Assembly (NCBI GenBank): GCA_014799735.1
Contig: JAAVHL010000041.1
Coordinates: 1 to 35,338, forward strand
Length of the DNA stretch: 35,338 nt
Origin: Ruminococcus sp.
GTDB lineage: Bacteria > Bacillota > Clostridia > Oscillospirales > Ruminococcaceae
Direction of reading: 5' to 3'
Below are positions 1-7,566 of this stretch, piece by piece. How positions within the stretch are numbered: the first letter of the stretch is position 1; every line of letters begins with the position of its first letter. Position numbers and translations under genes: made by a program. The notes beneath the pieces were generated by a model. That model saw only the letters and a program-made list of their open reading frames with translations. It was not told the DNA's origin and did no database searches.

Positions 1-399
1 ACAGGTCTCGACCCTGTTGTCAGGAACGAAATTCTTGATATCTTTTTGGAGTACATTCAGGACGAAAACCACAGCATTTTTATGTCCTCCCACATCACCT
101 CCGACCTTGAAAAGGTGGCGGACAGCGTTACCTTTATCGACAAGGGAAAGCTTCTTCTGACAGGCTACAAGGACGAAGTTCTTGAAAATCACGGCGTTAT
201 AAAATGCGGCAAAAACGATTACAAGGAAATCGCCGCAGAGGATATTGTCAGCGCGCGTCTCACCGATTTCGGCGCGGAGGTCATGGTGTCCGACAAAGCC
301 GCCTGCAAGCGCAAGTACAGCGGTCTCGTCATGGACAACACCACGCTGGAGGAGATAATGGTTTTCTACGTAAATCGCGAGAAAAAGGAGTGGCGGTAA
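1..399 (+). CDS. ABC transporter ATP-binding protein, C-terminal part (5' end outside window)
   Basis: The open frame runs in from the left edge, so only the last 132 residues are present. The first residues read TGLDP, the end of Walker B/D-loop of an ABC ATPase, and MSSHITSDLEK about 25 residues later contains the H-loop histidine. The rest is the accessory C-terminal tail usual in NatA/YtrB/BcrA-type exporters. The stop overlaps the ATG of a membrane protein (TAATG), and two permeases follow, so this is the energising subunit of an ABC-2 export system. The substrate cannot be told; lipid, antibiotic or sodium export are all known for such sets. Confidence 0.93.
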   Translation, partial: TGLDPVVRNEILDIFLEYIQDENHSIFMSSHITSDLEKVADSVTFIDKGKLLLTGYKDEVLENHGVIKCGKNDYKEIAAEDIVSARLTDFGAEVMVSDKAACKRKYSGLVMDNTTLEEIMVFYVNREKKEWR

Positions 400-1166
400 T
401 GAACGGCGTTAAAGGTCTTATTCTGAAAGAAATTTATCTGCGGCGCAAGACCATGCTTACGGGTCTGTCCATATTTGTCCTGCTCTTCATTCTTGCGGTT
501 TCGTTCTGCCTGAGCTTCGATTACGGCAATATGAAAAACAACGAGAACCTGACCCCCGATTCCACAGTAATTCTCGCATATGCGATGGCAGGCGTGGGTA
601 TCATGCTGTTCAGCCAGAACGGTGAAACCTTTGTAAAGGACAGAAAGTGCAAATGGAATGTTTTTGAGTACACCCTGCCGCTTTCCCCGCAAAAGCTTGC
701 GGCGGTAAAAACGTGTCTGCTTTTGGGCTCAAACCTTTTGGGTACGGCAGTTTCCACAGCTTTTGCGGCAGTAATTTTCGCTTTTGCCCACCACCAATTC
801 ACACTTGCGACTATGGCAAATATCACCGTTATTGCGCTGGCGGCTTTTGCTCTTATGACATTTATGGACTTCCTGCTGCTTAAATTCCAAGACCCGCAGA
901 AAGCCGCATTAGCTTTTTCCGGCGTTGTCATAGCGCTCTACTTCTTATTTATGGCTTGGGTATGGCAAAGGCAGGCTGAACTTGAAGCGTTCATGGACAC
1001 TATTGAAGAGTCAGATACGTTAGATATGCTGACAATTGAGGAGTTTATTGCGCCTGCGCTCGAATGGCGGGACAGACTGTTCCCGTTTTCGATACTGTTT
1101 TTTGCGGCAGTAGCTGTCATCGGATATTTTCTTTTTCTTACGCAGTACAAAAGGAGGGAAAAATAA
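399..1166 (+). CDS. ABC-2 type permease subunit
   Basis: A 255-residue protein with about six hydrophobic segments (near residues 20-42, 56-76, 105-130, 140-160, 170-190 and 225-248), a short basic N-terminus and a basic C-terminus, as in ABC-2 membrane subunits. The start at 399 is chosen because AAAAAGGAG lies just upstream and the ATG overlaps the stop of the ATPase by one base, which points to translational coupling; the frame is open further upstream but only in antiphase to the ATPase gene. A second, distinct permease follows with the same one-base overlap, so the transporter is probably a heterodimeric membrane part with one ATPase. Confidence 0.85.
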   Translation: MNGVKGLILKEIYLRRKTMLTGLSIFVLLFILAVSFCLSFDYGNMKNNENLTPDSTVILAYAMAGVGIMLFSQNGETFVKDRKCKWNVFEYTLPLSPQKLAAVKTCLLLGSNLLGTAVSTAFAAVIFAFAHHQFTLATMANITVIALAAFALMTFMDFLLLKFQDPQKAALAFSGVVIALYFLFMAWVWQRQAELEAFMDTIEESDTLDMLTIEEFIAPALEWRDRLFPFSILFFAAVAVIGYFLFLTQYKRREK

Positions 1167-1891
1167 TGGCGGGCTTGCTTTACAGAGATCTGGTTCTCAA
1201 CAAAAAAAATCTGCTTACTATGGCGCTGGGAGAGATCGGCTTGTCGCTTCTCATATTTACTCCGATAATATTTGACGGCGTAACTTCGGATACAGAGATA
1301 ATAACGTCGCTGTTGAGCGTGTTTGTGTTTATTATGCTTTTCTTAGTGCTCGGCATTATGACGGCGTCAATTTTTGAAGCCGACGAAAGCAAAAAATGGG
1401 CATACTTCATTACCTCCACACCCCTTACCGATGTAAGTCAGATAAAGGAAAAGTACCTTTTCACACTCCTGCTTTATATCGTGCTTTTTGTCTGGTGCTA
1501 TTTTCTTTCTGCTCTCTCGGCAGTGATGGGCGGCGCGGCAAACATTCTGATCGCCTTTCTGATGATGTGCATTATGCTTGCGGCGAACGCCATAGAATTT
1601 CCGTTTCTGGTACGTTTCGGCAGCAAAGCGGGAAGCCATATAAAAACCGCTGTCATGCTGCTTGCTATGATCATAGCCTTTGAATATATTTTCTTCGGCG
1701 ACCTTTCTATATTCGGAAGTCCCGACAAAATTTTTGAGTTCTTTGAAAGGTTTTCGGACACCTCGCTGATGTCGGATATCTCTCTTGTTTTGCTTGCTGT
1801 GTTTCCCTATTTCTCCGCGGGACTTTACTTCCTTTCCTACAAGCTTTCCTGCAAACTATACCTGAAAGGAGCCGAGGAATATGAACGATAA
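1166..1891 (+). CDS. second ABC-2 type permease subunit
   Basis: A 241-residue membrane protein starting MAGLLYRDLVLNKKN, a typical ABC-2 permease N-terminus (short amphipathic stretch, then a hydrophobic segment). About six membrane segments are visible. The segment KKWAYFITSTPLTDVSQIKEKY between the second and third helices is the cytosolic coupling loop seen in this family (TLPLSPQKL stands at the equivalent place of the preceding permease). AAGGAGGG lies upstream and the ATG overlaps the previous stop by one base. It is likely the partner of the 399-1166 product. The substrate is unknown. Confidence 0.85.
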   Translation: MAGLLYRDLVLNKKNLLTMALGEIGLSLLIFTPIIFDGVTSDTEIITSLLSVFVFIMLFLVLGIMTASIFEADESKKWAYFITSTPLTDVSQIKEKYLFTLLLYIVLFVWCYFLSALSAVMGGAANILIAFLMMCIMLAANAIEFPFLVRFGSKAGSHIKTAVMLLAMIIAFEYIFFGDLSIFGSPDKIFEFFERFSDTSLMSDISLVLLAVFPYFSAGLYFLSYKLSCKLYLKGAEEYER

Positions 1892-2741
1892 AAAGCTTGC
1901 CGTTAAGAGGATACTCCTGTTTGTACTGTTCTCCTACGGGATTTACTGGATATTTGCGGGACTGTGCGACCTGCTCGGTATCCTTCAGGACGAAGCGGGA
2001 TTTCAATTTGTTACATTTTTGGCAATGTTCACTCCTGCAATAGGCTCTCTGCTGACAAGGCTTGTCACCAAGGAGGGCATGGCAAATTCCATGCTGCGGC
2101 TTAATCTAAAGGGAAACGGAAAATATTACCTAATGGCGATTGCCTTTCCCATTATTTATACGGCAATAGAAACCCTGCTCAACTCTGCGGTGCTGGGTTT
2201 AAAGTTCGACCCCAACGCGGCCTTTGAGCTTGCGGAAGTTTCCGCCGTGGGCTATACCGCTGCGGTATTTTTCAATATAGCAATGTCAATTGCCATGTTT
2301 CCGGTTTTTCTCGGGGAGGAGCTTGGCTGGCGGGGATACCTTTTCCCGAAGCTGAAAACGGTAATGAACCGTCCTGCCGCCTATATCGTCTGCGGGATAA
2401 TATGGGGCGTATGGCATACCCCCGCAATTATCGACGGACTTAATTTCGGCAAGGACTATATGGGGTACCCCTATATGGGGATACTGCTTATGTGCCTGTT
2501 CTGCATAGGCACGGGAATAATTTTCACATGGCTCACCGAAAAGACGAACTCGGTGTACCCCGCCGCTTTCGCCCATGCGGTGAACAACAACGTCACAGGA
2601 CTTATTCTTGCGCTGACGGAGACTAACGACGAAAGCAGGGTACTGCAATTTTTCCTTGTGGGAACAGCGGCAATTTTTATAGTTGCGGCGATATGCATTG
2701 CGGAAAGCGTCATTTCCCAAAAACGGACTGCTGTTTCTTAA
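1881..2741 (+). CDS. CPBP family intramembrane metalloprotease
   Basis: 286 residues with eight or so hydrophobic segments. The three CPBP (Abi/CAAX-protease-like) motifs are intact: EELGWRG with the glutamate pair and arginine, WGVWH with the histidine, and HAVNN near the C-terminus. Family members are glutamate-type intramembrane proteases; several act in bacteriocin maturation or self-immunity. The gene overlaps the preceding permease by 11 bases and has AAGGAG nine bases before the ATG, so it belongs to the exporter operon. With the ABC-2 genes this fits a peptide export or immunity unit, but no peptide gene is visible here. Confidence 0.9.
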   Translation: MNDKKLAVKRILLFVLFSYGIYWIFAGLCDLLGILQDEAGFQFVTFLAMFTPAIGSLLTRLVTKEGMANSMLRLNLKGNGKYYLMAIAFPIIYTAIETLLNSAVLGLKFDPNAAFELAEVSAVGYTAAVFFNIAMSIAMFPVFLGEELGWRGYLFPKLKTVMNRPAAYIVCGIIWGVWHTPAIIDGLNFGKDYMGYPYMGILLMCLFCIGTGIIFTWLTEKTNSVYPAAFAHAVNNNVTGLILALTETNDESRVLQFFLVGTAAIFIVAAICIAESVISQKRTAVS

Positions 2742-2852
2742 AAACAGGCTGCTGCCTGAACCTGTCCGCAAGTAGCAATCATTCCTTTGCGGCATATACT
2801 GTACTAAGGGAACGCCGGTGACCTGATCGGCACGGCGTATCCCCAAGCTTAT

Positions 2853-2948
2853 AATACTAATTTCTAATCTGCCTATAGACAAATGTCTATAGGCAGAGCT
2901 GCCCGAAATGCGGCAGTCAAAACATACGGTTTTGACGAAATTAGTATT
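2853..2948. repeat. nested inverted-repeat element (outer stem enclosing three hairpins)
   Basis: An outer perfect 11-bp inverted repeat, AATACTAATTT at 2853-2863 and AAATTAGTATT at 2938-2948, encloses three further hairpins: TCTGCCTATAGAC (2868-2880) with its perfect complement at 2885-2897 and a four-base loop; CTGCC (2899-2903) with GGCAG (2912-2916); and GTCAAAAC (2916-2923) with GTTTTGAC (2929-2936). This is the plan of a four-way junction. It could be a small non-autonomous mobile element, a structured RNA, or a cluster of palindromes used by a DNA-binding protein. There is no T-run, so a simple terminator is unlikely. Confidence 0.7.
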
Positions 2949-2961
2949 GCACGGCTTTCTC

Positions 2962-2998
2962 GGCGGCCTCGCCGCCACCGCCGTGCATAGCACGGCGG
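2962..2998. repeat. two GC-rich hairpins in tandem
   Basis: GGCGGC-CTC-GCCGCC at 2962-2976 is followed directly by CCGCCGTGC-ATA-GCACGGCGG at 2978-2998; both stems are perfect with three-base loops. They continue the hairpin-rich gene-free stretch 2742-3068, in which ACGCCG/CGGCGT near 2813-2840 can also pair. No open reading frame or clear sigma-A promoter was found there; TATAAT at 2850-2855 has only a poor -35 (TCGGCA, 2827-2832). Confidence 0.65.
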
Positions 2999-3000
2999 AA

Positions 3001-3029
3001 TCAACTTACAGACTTTGTCTATAAGTTGA
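3001..3029 (+). promoter_or_regulatory. hairpin in the leader of the VWA gene
   Basis: TCAACTTACAGAC (3001-3013) and GTCTATAAGTTGA (3017-3029) pair over 13 positions with one mismatch and a TTT loop. It ends 24 bases before the AAAGGA ribosome binding site at 3054-3059, so it could modulate translation or protect the mRNA 5' end. The role is inferred from position only. Confidence 0.5.
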
Positions 3030-3068
3030 TAAAGAAATAGTACAAAAGCTTTGAAAGGAATGAACTTA

Positions 3069-4442
3069 ATGGGTATAACCTACTCCAACAAGGAAGTCAA
3101 TACTGACAGCATCAGCTGCGGCGGATCGTTTGCGGTGACATTGTCCCTTACGGCTGCCCCCGACATTGTAAGCAACCCTGCTGATATTGTTCTTATTCTC
3201 GACCGTTCGGGAAGTATGGCGGGAAGCCCTCTTGCCAACATGAAAAACGGCGCGAGAAAATTTATTGATATTATCGCCGAGGCTACAGGCGGCACACAGA
3301 CAGGTCAGATCGGCGGCGGCAGCCGTATTGCCGTTGTAAGCTTTGCCGACACCGCAACTCAGGACACTCAGCTTATCACCTCCGTTGCAGACCTCAAAAC
3401 TGCTGTAACTGCTCTTACCGCAGGCGGCGACACAAACCACGCCGACGCGTTTGAAAAGGCTTTGCAGCTTTTCCCCGCTGGCTCCACAAACCAGAAGGTA
3501 ATGGTAATGTTCACAGACGGCGTTACAACTGCGGGCGGAAACCCCAACACAGTTGCAACTGCGGCTAAGGCTCAGGGCGTAGTAATTTACGCTATCGGTC
3601 TTGACGGCAACGGCGGTATTGACGAGGATGCTCTTGACGACTGGGCTTCCGACCCGTCCTCCTCATATGTTATAATTGCTCCGAACGACACGGAGCTTGA
3701 AGACCTTTTCGAGGATCTTGCAAACAACATCACAAAAACAGGAGCTACAAACATTGTTTTAAGAGACACAGTTGCTCCGTGCTTCAGAATAAATTCGGTT
3801 ATGAATCCTCCTGTCGGCACTGCTGCCATGATAAACTCAAACACGGTTGAGTGGCGTATTCCCGCTCTCGGCGTAAGCGGAAGCGAGGGAGCTACTCTCC
3901 AGTTCAACGTTCAGCACGTTGGTCAGTGTACGGGTACTGTTCCCGTAAACGAGTCTATTTCCTACACCGACACCGAGGGCAACATTGTTACGTTCCCCTC
4001 CCCCGAGATCGACGTAAACTGCGGCATTGACGTTATTCCCGAAAGCTGCCCTATCCCCGTTGAAATTCCCGCAGAGGGCTGCGGCGACACAATTGAATTT
4101 GACGCAGGCGATCTTGTTCTCGAATCCACAGGACGTATCCTCCAGCTTGACGTTACCATTCGGGACGTCTGCCCCAATAAGCGTGTTGCGCTGGCGGTTA
4201 TCCTGAACGAGACCGACCCCGAGGGCAACGAATACAGACGCGGAATGAAAACCATGACCATTCCCGCCCACACCGAAACCTCCTGCCGCGACGTAACAGT
4301 ACGCTGCATCAAGTTCGTTCTTCCCGAAGACCTTGACGTTTCGGGAACAGACACTGGAACCTGCAACGCAAGAAACTTCAACGCAAGATTTTTCGCAAAC
4401 TATATCGACTCCGACTTTGAGTGCTGCCCGTCGGCAACATGA
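3069..4442 (+). CDS. von Willebrand factor A domain protein, Cys-rich, no signal peptide
   Basis: The start is placed at ATG 3069, nine bases after AAAGGA; the frame is open from a TTG at 3051, but that would leave no binding site. The 457-residue product has a VWA domain at about residues 38-215 with an intact metal site: DRSGS (45-49), T122 and D150 in FTDG. A beta-rich region follows (to about 325, DUF11-like in appearance) and then a C-terminal domain (about 335-457). Cysteines are frequent from residue 230 on, including a final CC pair. No signal peptide, membrane helix or sorting motif is seen. Function unknown; similar soluble VWA proteins occur in gut Clostridia, and a surface or spore-layer role is only a guess. 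The gene stands alone. Confidence 0.85.
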   Translation: MGITYSNKEVNTDSISCGGSFAVTLSLTAAPDIVSNPADIVLILDRSGSMAGSPLANMKNGARKFIDIIAEATGGTQTGQIGGGSRIAVVSFADTATQDTQLITSVADLKTAVTALTAGGDTNHADAFEKALQLFPAGSTNQKVMVMFTDGVTTAGGNPNTVATAAKAQGVVIYAIGLDGNGGIDEDALDDWASDPSSSYVIIAPNDTELEDLFEDLANNITKTGATNIVLRDTVAPCFRINSVMNPPVGTAAMINSNTVEWRIPALGVSGSEGATLQFNVQHVGQCTGTVPVNESISYTDTEGNIVTFPSPEIDVNCGIDVIPESCPIPVEIPAEGCGDTIEFDAGDLVLESTGRILQLDVTIRDVCPNKRVALAVILNETDPEGNEYRRGMKTMTIPAHTETSCRDVTVRCIKFVLPEDLDVSGTDTGTCNARNFNARFFANYIDSDFECCPSAT

Positions 4443-4469
4443 CGTAAAAATGTAAAAACGTAAGGACGC

Positions 4470-4498
4470 AAAAAAATCCCTCCGCTTTTCGGAGGGAT
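4470..4498 (-). terminator. intrinsic terminator of the esterase operon
   Basis: ATCCCTCCG (4476-4484) and CGGAGGGAT (4490-4498) form a perfect 9-bp stem with a five-base loop. Read on the minus strand it is followed by seven T, the classic Rho-independent form, and lies after the stop of the minus-strand esterase. On the plus strand it follows the VWA gene but lacks a good T-run, so it may serve that side weakly. Confidence 0.85.
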
Positions 4499-4585
4499 AC
4501 ATAAGTATTTGTTAAAAGCTTACCCTTGCCGCCGTTTTGACAGCAGGGGCGGTTTTGTTTCAGGACGAAAGCTTCTTTCGTACCG

Positions 4586-5647
4586 TTACAGCACGTTCGC
4601 CTTGATGAAATCGGTAAGCTCACGCGCCATTTCGTCATGCTCGGCAAGACGGGGGTGTCCCGGAGTAGCAGCTCCGTTTCGGCTGAAAAGGTTGTGATAC
4701 GCCTTTATGCCAACCTCGCAAAGCTCATTCTTGATCTCCTCGATGGCATTGTCCCATTCGGCGTCGTGTATGAGGACGGTTGTGGTAAGCACGAATTTCG
4801 CGTCTCCGTAACGCCTCGCAAGGTCGCGGACAAGCTTTTCGTATGCGACCTTCCATTCTCTCCTTGTTGCGGGGGACGAAATATCAATGTCGTCTTTTTC
4901 GGTCTTTCCGTTGTGCTTGTCGTTCTGACCGATGGCGATTATCACTATGTCGGGGACATATCTGCCGAAATCCCACACCGTAGGCTCGCCGCCCTCGGGA
5001 AAGTAGCAGACCTTGTCGTAAACGCTTTCCAGACCGATACAATTGGGATAATGAAAATAACCTGTACCGTCAAGAAGAGCAATGCCGCCCTGACAGATGT
5101 TATGTATCTGTGCGCCGAGATTTCTCGCGGTCTGCATAACAAAGCTGTTCCGAACATTGTCATATGCGCTTTCATGGTTTTCAGGATCGCACTGTCCCAC
5201 AAAGTCGTGCGCCTCGATCACCTCACCCGCGCAGACGCTGTCGCCGTAGGCTTCTATTCTCAGTTCGGGAAGCGGTTCGGGCGCAAGGAACTCTCCGTCC
5301 GTCTCAAAGGACTTGACCGACAATATCTGATTTCCCGCGTACCGCTTATAGAGAATTGCCGTGTGTTCACCCTCGGCAAGACCCTCCGCAAGTACGATCG
5401 TGATGTCCTTTCCGTTGTTTTCGTATTCAAGGGGAATTCCGCTCATTTCACCGTCGGTGACAACTCCGAATTGGAGCTTGCCCCACAGCGCGGTCGAATT
5501 TACCACCGCGGAAAGCTTAGTGCCGCGGAATTTCACCTCCGCCTGAGACCCTGCCCAGAAAAGCTTAGTCTCTCTTTCGGACACGTCAGTCCTGCCCATA
5601 TAGACCACCTTGGGGTCGTTGTGAGAAATTATCATATTTATGACCAT
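4586..5647 (-). CDS. two-domain SGNH/GDSL hydrolase, carbohydrate esterase family 2-like
   Basis: 353 residues. The first 125 or so look like a beta-sandwich (VVYMGRTDVSERETKLFWAGS) and the rest is an SGNH hydrolase: GDSVCAG with the nucleophile S137, GQND at 240-243 and HPRLAEH at 331-337 carrying the catalytic histidine. This two-domain build is that of CE2 acetylxylan esterases such as the esterase part of Clostridium CelE, which deacetylate plant polysaccharides. No signal peptide is seen, so it may act on imported oligosaccharides. The start is uncertain: AAAGGAGG at 5670-5677 lies 22 bases from ATG 5647, with a perfect hairpin between, and ATG 5635 is an alternative. Follows the phosphate-binding-like gene on the same strand. 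Confidence 0.85.
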   Translation of the reverse strand: MVINMIISHNDPKVVYMGRTDVSERETKLFWAGSQAEVKFRGTKLSAVVNSTALWGKLQFGVVTDGEMSGIPLEYENNGKDITIVLAEGLAEGEHTAILYKRYAGNQILSVKSFETDGEFLAPEPLPELRIEAYGDSVCAGEVIEAHDFVGQCDPENHESAYDNVRNSFVMQTARNLGAQIHNICQGGIALLDGTGYFHYPNCIGLESVYDKVCYFPEGGEPTVWDFGRYVPDIVIIAIGQNDKHNGKTEKDDIDISSPATRREWKVAYEKLVRDLARRYGDAKFVLTTTVLIHDAEWDNAIEEIKNELCEVGIKAYHNLFSRNGAATPGHPRLAEHDEMARELTDFIKANVL

Positions 5648-5666
5648 TTTCCCGTTAGGGAAAATG
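5645..5666 (-). promoter_or_regulatory. perfect hairpin between Shine-Dalgarno and start codon of the esterase
   Basis: On the minus strand CATTTTCCC-TAAC-GGGAAAATG forms a perfect 9-bp stem whose last three bases are the ATG at 5647. The ribosome binding site AAAGGAGG ends three bases before it. If folded, it hides ATG 5647 and brings ATG 5635 to an effective spacing of about 12 bases. Confidence 0.6.
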
Positions 5667-5694
5667 TGTCCTCCTTTCTAACGATGTTTTGTGG

Positions 5695-5771
5695 TTTTGC
5701 GTTAGCAAAATTTCGAGCTTTAGCGAGAAAAACAAAACTCGTAGTTTGAAAAATCAAAGATTTTTCAAACT
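5695..5771. repeat. hairpins between the phosphate-binding-like gene and the esterase
   Basis: TTTTGC-GTTA-GCAAAA at 5695-5710 and AGTTTGAAAAATC-AAA-GATTTTTCAAACT at 5743-5771 are perfect stems of 6 and 13 bp. They fill the 154-base gap between the two minus-strand genes. Neither is followed by a T-run, so mRNA processing or differential stability inside the operon is more likely than termination. Confidence 0.6.
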
Positions 5772-5801
5772 TTAAATCCTTTCTAAGTTTTATGCAATGT
5801 T

Positions 5802-7373
5802 TTATGCAATATAGCCCGTGCGGTTTACGATCTGTCTGCCCTGTTCGCCTGTCATCCATTCAAGGAACGGTTCGACCATGGGGTTATCGGTGTCCTTAAC
5901 GGTTATGGCGTACAGACTTCCCGAAAGGGGATAGCTCCCGTCGCGGATAGCGTCCGGGTCGGGGTATACGCCGTCCACCGAAAGAAATTTTATACGGTCG
6001 TCGTGAAACATTTCCGACACATAGTACCGGAATGAGTACCCTATTGCTGACTCCTTATTCTGGTAGCTTGCGACCTCTTTTATCACGCCCACCATTGAAT
6101 ATTCGTACTCGATCTCAAGCGGCTCTTTCAGCGGCACGTCTCCCATAAAGTACTCCATTCTTGTCTGCGACCCCGAACCCTCGGGACGCTGAAACGCCAG
6201 TATGGGAATGTTCGAGCCGCCCAACTGCCGCCAGCTTGTGTACTCGCCCGAATATATCTTCCGTATCTGGTCAGAGGTCAGACCGTCCACGGGGTTTTCG
6301 CTGTTCACAAAAAAGACGAAAGCCTCGCTGCCTATTGGCGTAAGAACAAGCTCCAATCCCTTTTCCTCAGCCATTTTGTACTGCGCCTCCGAGGGCTTTG
6401 AGCCGAAAAATATGTCTGTCTCGCCCGTCAGAAGCTCCTCAAAGCCAACCACCGTGTTGGTGAACCGAACGGGCATCATCTTTCCATTGTACTCCTTTGC
6501 CAGCTGCTGGATATGCCCGATATTTTCGTAGCAGCACTCCGCAAACGCGGAATATATGGGGTACGCAGCCTCCGCGCCGTTCAGCACGGGCATCTGCTTA
6601 ACGTCGGATATTATGAAGTCCGACGGCTCGTCAAGCTTTGCAAGCTTGTTGTCGGGATTTTCCACATAGTACGGATACAGACTTACGCTTGACCAGCCGC
6701 CCTCATACGCAAAGCCGTGTCCCTCGGCAGTGCGGTAAATGTTGTCGCCCCTCTGACCGTAGTCCATTTCCGCGGAAACCGTTGACAGGTCTCTCATGCG
6801 GATAATATGTCCCATAGACAGCAGCGCAGTCCCGAAGCATACCGCGAACACCGCATATGGAATGAGCCTTGCCGTTGAGCGTGGAGTTCCGTACAGACGG
6901 TCGGAAACCTTTACCCCCGCCGCAAACGCTCCCAAAGCAAACAGGTGCGTTATACCGCTGAAAACAAGTCCCTTGACCGTTCCAAAGGCGATACATCCGT
7001 ATATTTCGGGAAGATTGGGAACTGCTACCAGCAGATATAAAAAATCGCTGTACGGCATAAACGCGCCCGCAAAGAGTAACGAAAATACCTTTGCAAGCAG
7101 CGGGAAAAGCGCGGTAAAATAAAGCGCGGCACGGCTTTGGGGTTTTTTAGGTCTTTTCAAAGGCGTAACAAAGCGTCCCCATATAAAGTACAAGGCTATG
7201 CGGAAAACCGCTGTGAAGATCACCAGCACAGCTTCCGCCGCGTTATACCTGTCCACAGACATTGAAGACTGCACTGCCGAAGCCGTAATAAAAATAAATA
7301 CGGCAGGCGCGGCGCAGAATACAGCCGCAGTCAGCAGAAAGTAGGCTACAGGCAGGTCTTTAAGCTTTTTCAT
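5802..7373 (-). CDS. membrane-anchored PstS-like substrate-binding protein
   Basis: 523 residues from ATG 7373, five bases after AAAGGAG. The first 200 or so residues hold about six hydrophobic segments; the remaining 320 are a periplasmic-binding-protein type 2 domain of the phosphate-binding (PstS-like) class: FIISDVKQMPVLNGAEAAYPIYSAF-type opening, ETDIFFGSKPS, and the ligand-loop sequence RPEGSGSQTRMEYFMGD. In normal PstS the domain follows a signal peptide or lipobox; here it is fused to a multi-helix membrane part, so it may be a sensor or a tethered receptor. No pst transporter genes are in the window. Phosphate as ligand is inferred from family only. Confidence 0.8.
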   Translation of the reverse strand: MKKLKDLPVAYFLLTAAVFCAAPAVFIFITASAVQSSMSVDRYNAAEAVLVIFTAVFRIALYFIWGRFVTPLKRPKKPQSRAALYFTALFPLLAKVFSLLFAGAFMPYSDFLYLLVAVPNLPEIYGCIAFGTVKGLVFSGITHLFALGAFAAGVKVSDRLYGTPRSTARLIPYAVFAVCFGTALLSMGHIIRMRDLSTVSAEMDYGQRGDNIYRTAEGHGFAYEGGWSSVSLYPYYVENPDNKLAKLDEPSDFIISDVKQMPVLNGAEAAYPIYSAFAECCYENIGHIQQLAKEYNGKMMPVRFTNTVVGFEELLTGETDIFFGSKPSEAQYKMAEEKGLELVLTPIGSEAFVFFVNSENPVDGLTSDQIRKIYSGEYTSWRQLGGSNIPILAFQRPEGSGSQTRMEYFMGDVPLKEPLEIEYEYSMVGVIKEVASYQNKESAIGYSFRYYVSEMFHDDRIKFLSVDGVYPDPDAIRDGSYPLSGSLYAITVKDTDNPMVEPFLEWMTGEQGRQIVNRTGYIA

Positions 7374-7397
7374 GGTACTCCTTTCGGTAGAAAAATA

Positions 7398-7551
7398 CCC
7401 GTCCCGCGATTGTATTAAAATAATCACAAAGCGGAACGGGCACGAAGCTTGTCACAAAATTCGCCGGCTAAAGGCTGAGCCTTCACCCATGCCGCCGTCT
7501 ATAGTAATAGCGGCAAATTTTGTTTCCGATACGAAAGATACTTCCGTATCG
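7398..7551. repeat. multi-hairpin gene-free stretch
   Basis: Four stems fill the gap between pduL and the phosphate-binding-like gene: CCCGTCCCGC (7398-7407) with GCGGAACGGG (7431-7440), nine of ten pairing; ACAAAATTCGCCG (7454-7466) with CGGCAAATTTTGT (7511-7523), twelve of thirteen, enclosing AAGGC-TGA-GCCTT (7471-7483); and CGATACGAAAG (7527-7537) with CTTCCGTATCG (7541-7551), ten of eleven. No strong T-run follows on the minus strand after pduL. Confidence 0.6.
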
Positions 7552-7566
7552 TTATTCGTTTAAAAG

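Noticed and set aside
204-398. Upstream extension of the first permease frame.
   Set aside because: It overlaps the ATPase gene in another frame; ATG 399 with AAAAAGGAG and the TAATG overlap is a better start.
4637-5749. Long open frame (370 codons) on the plus strand.
   Set aside because: It is antisense to the esterase, whose catalytic motifs are intact, and its translation shows no domain and no binding site.
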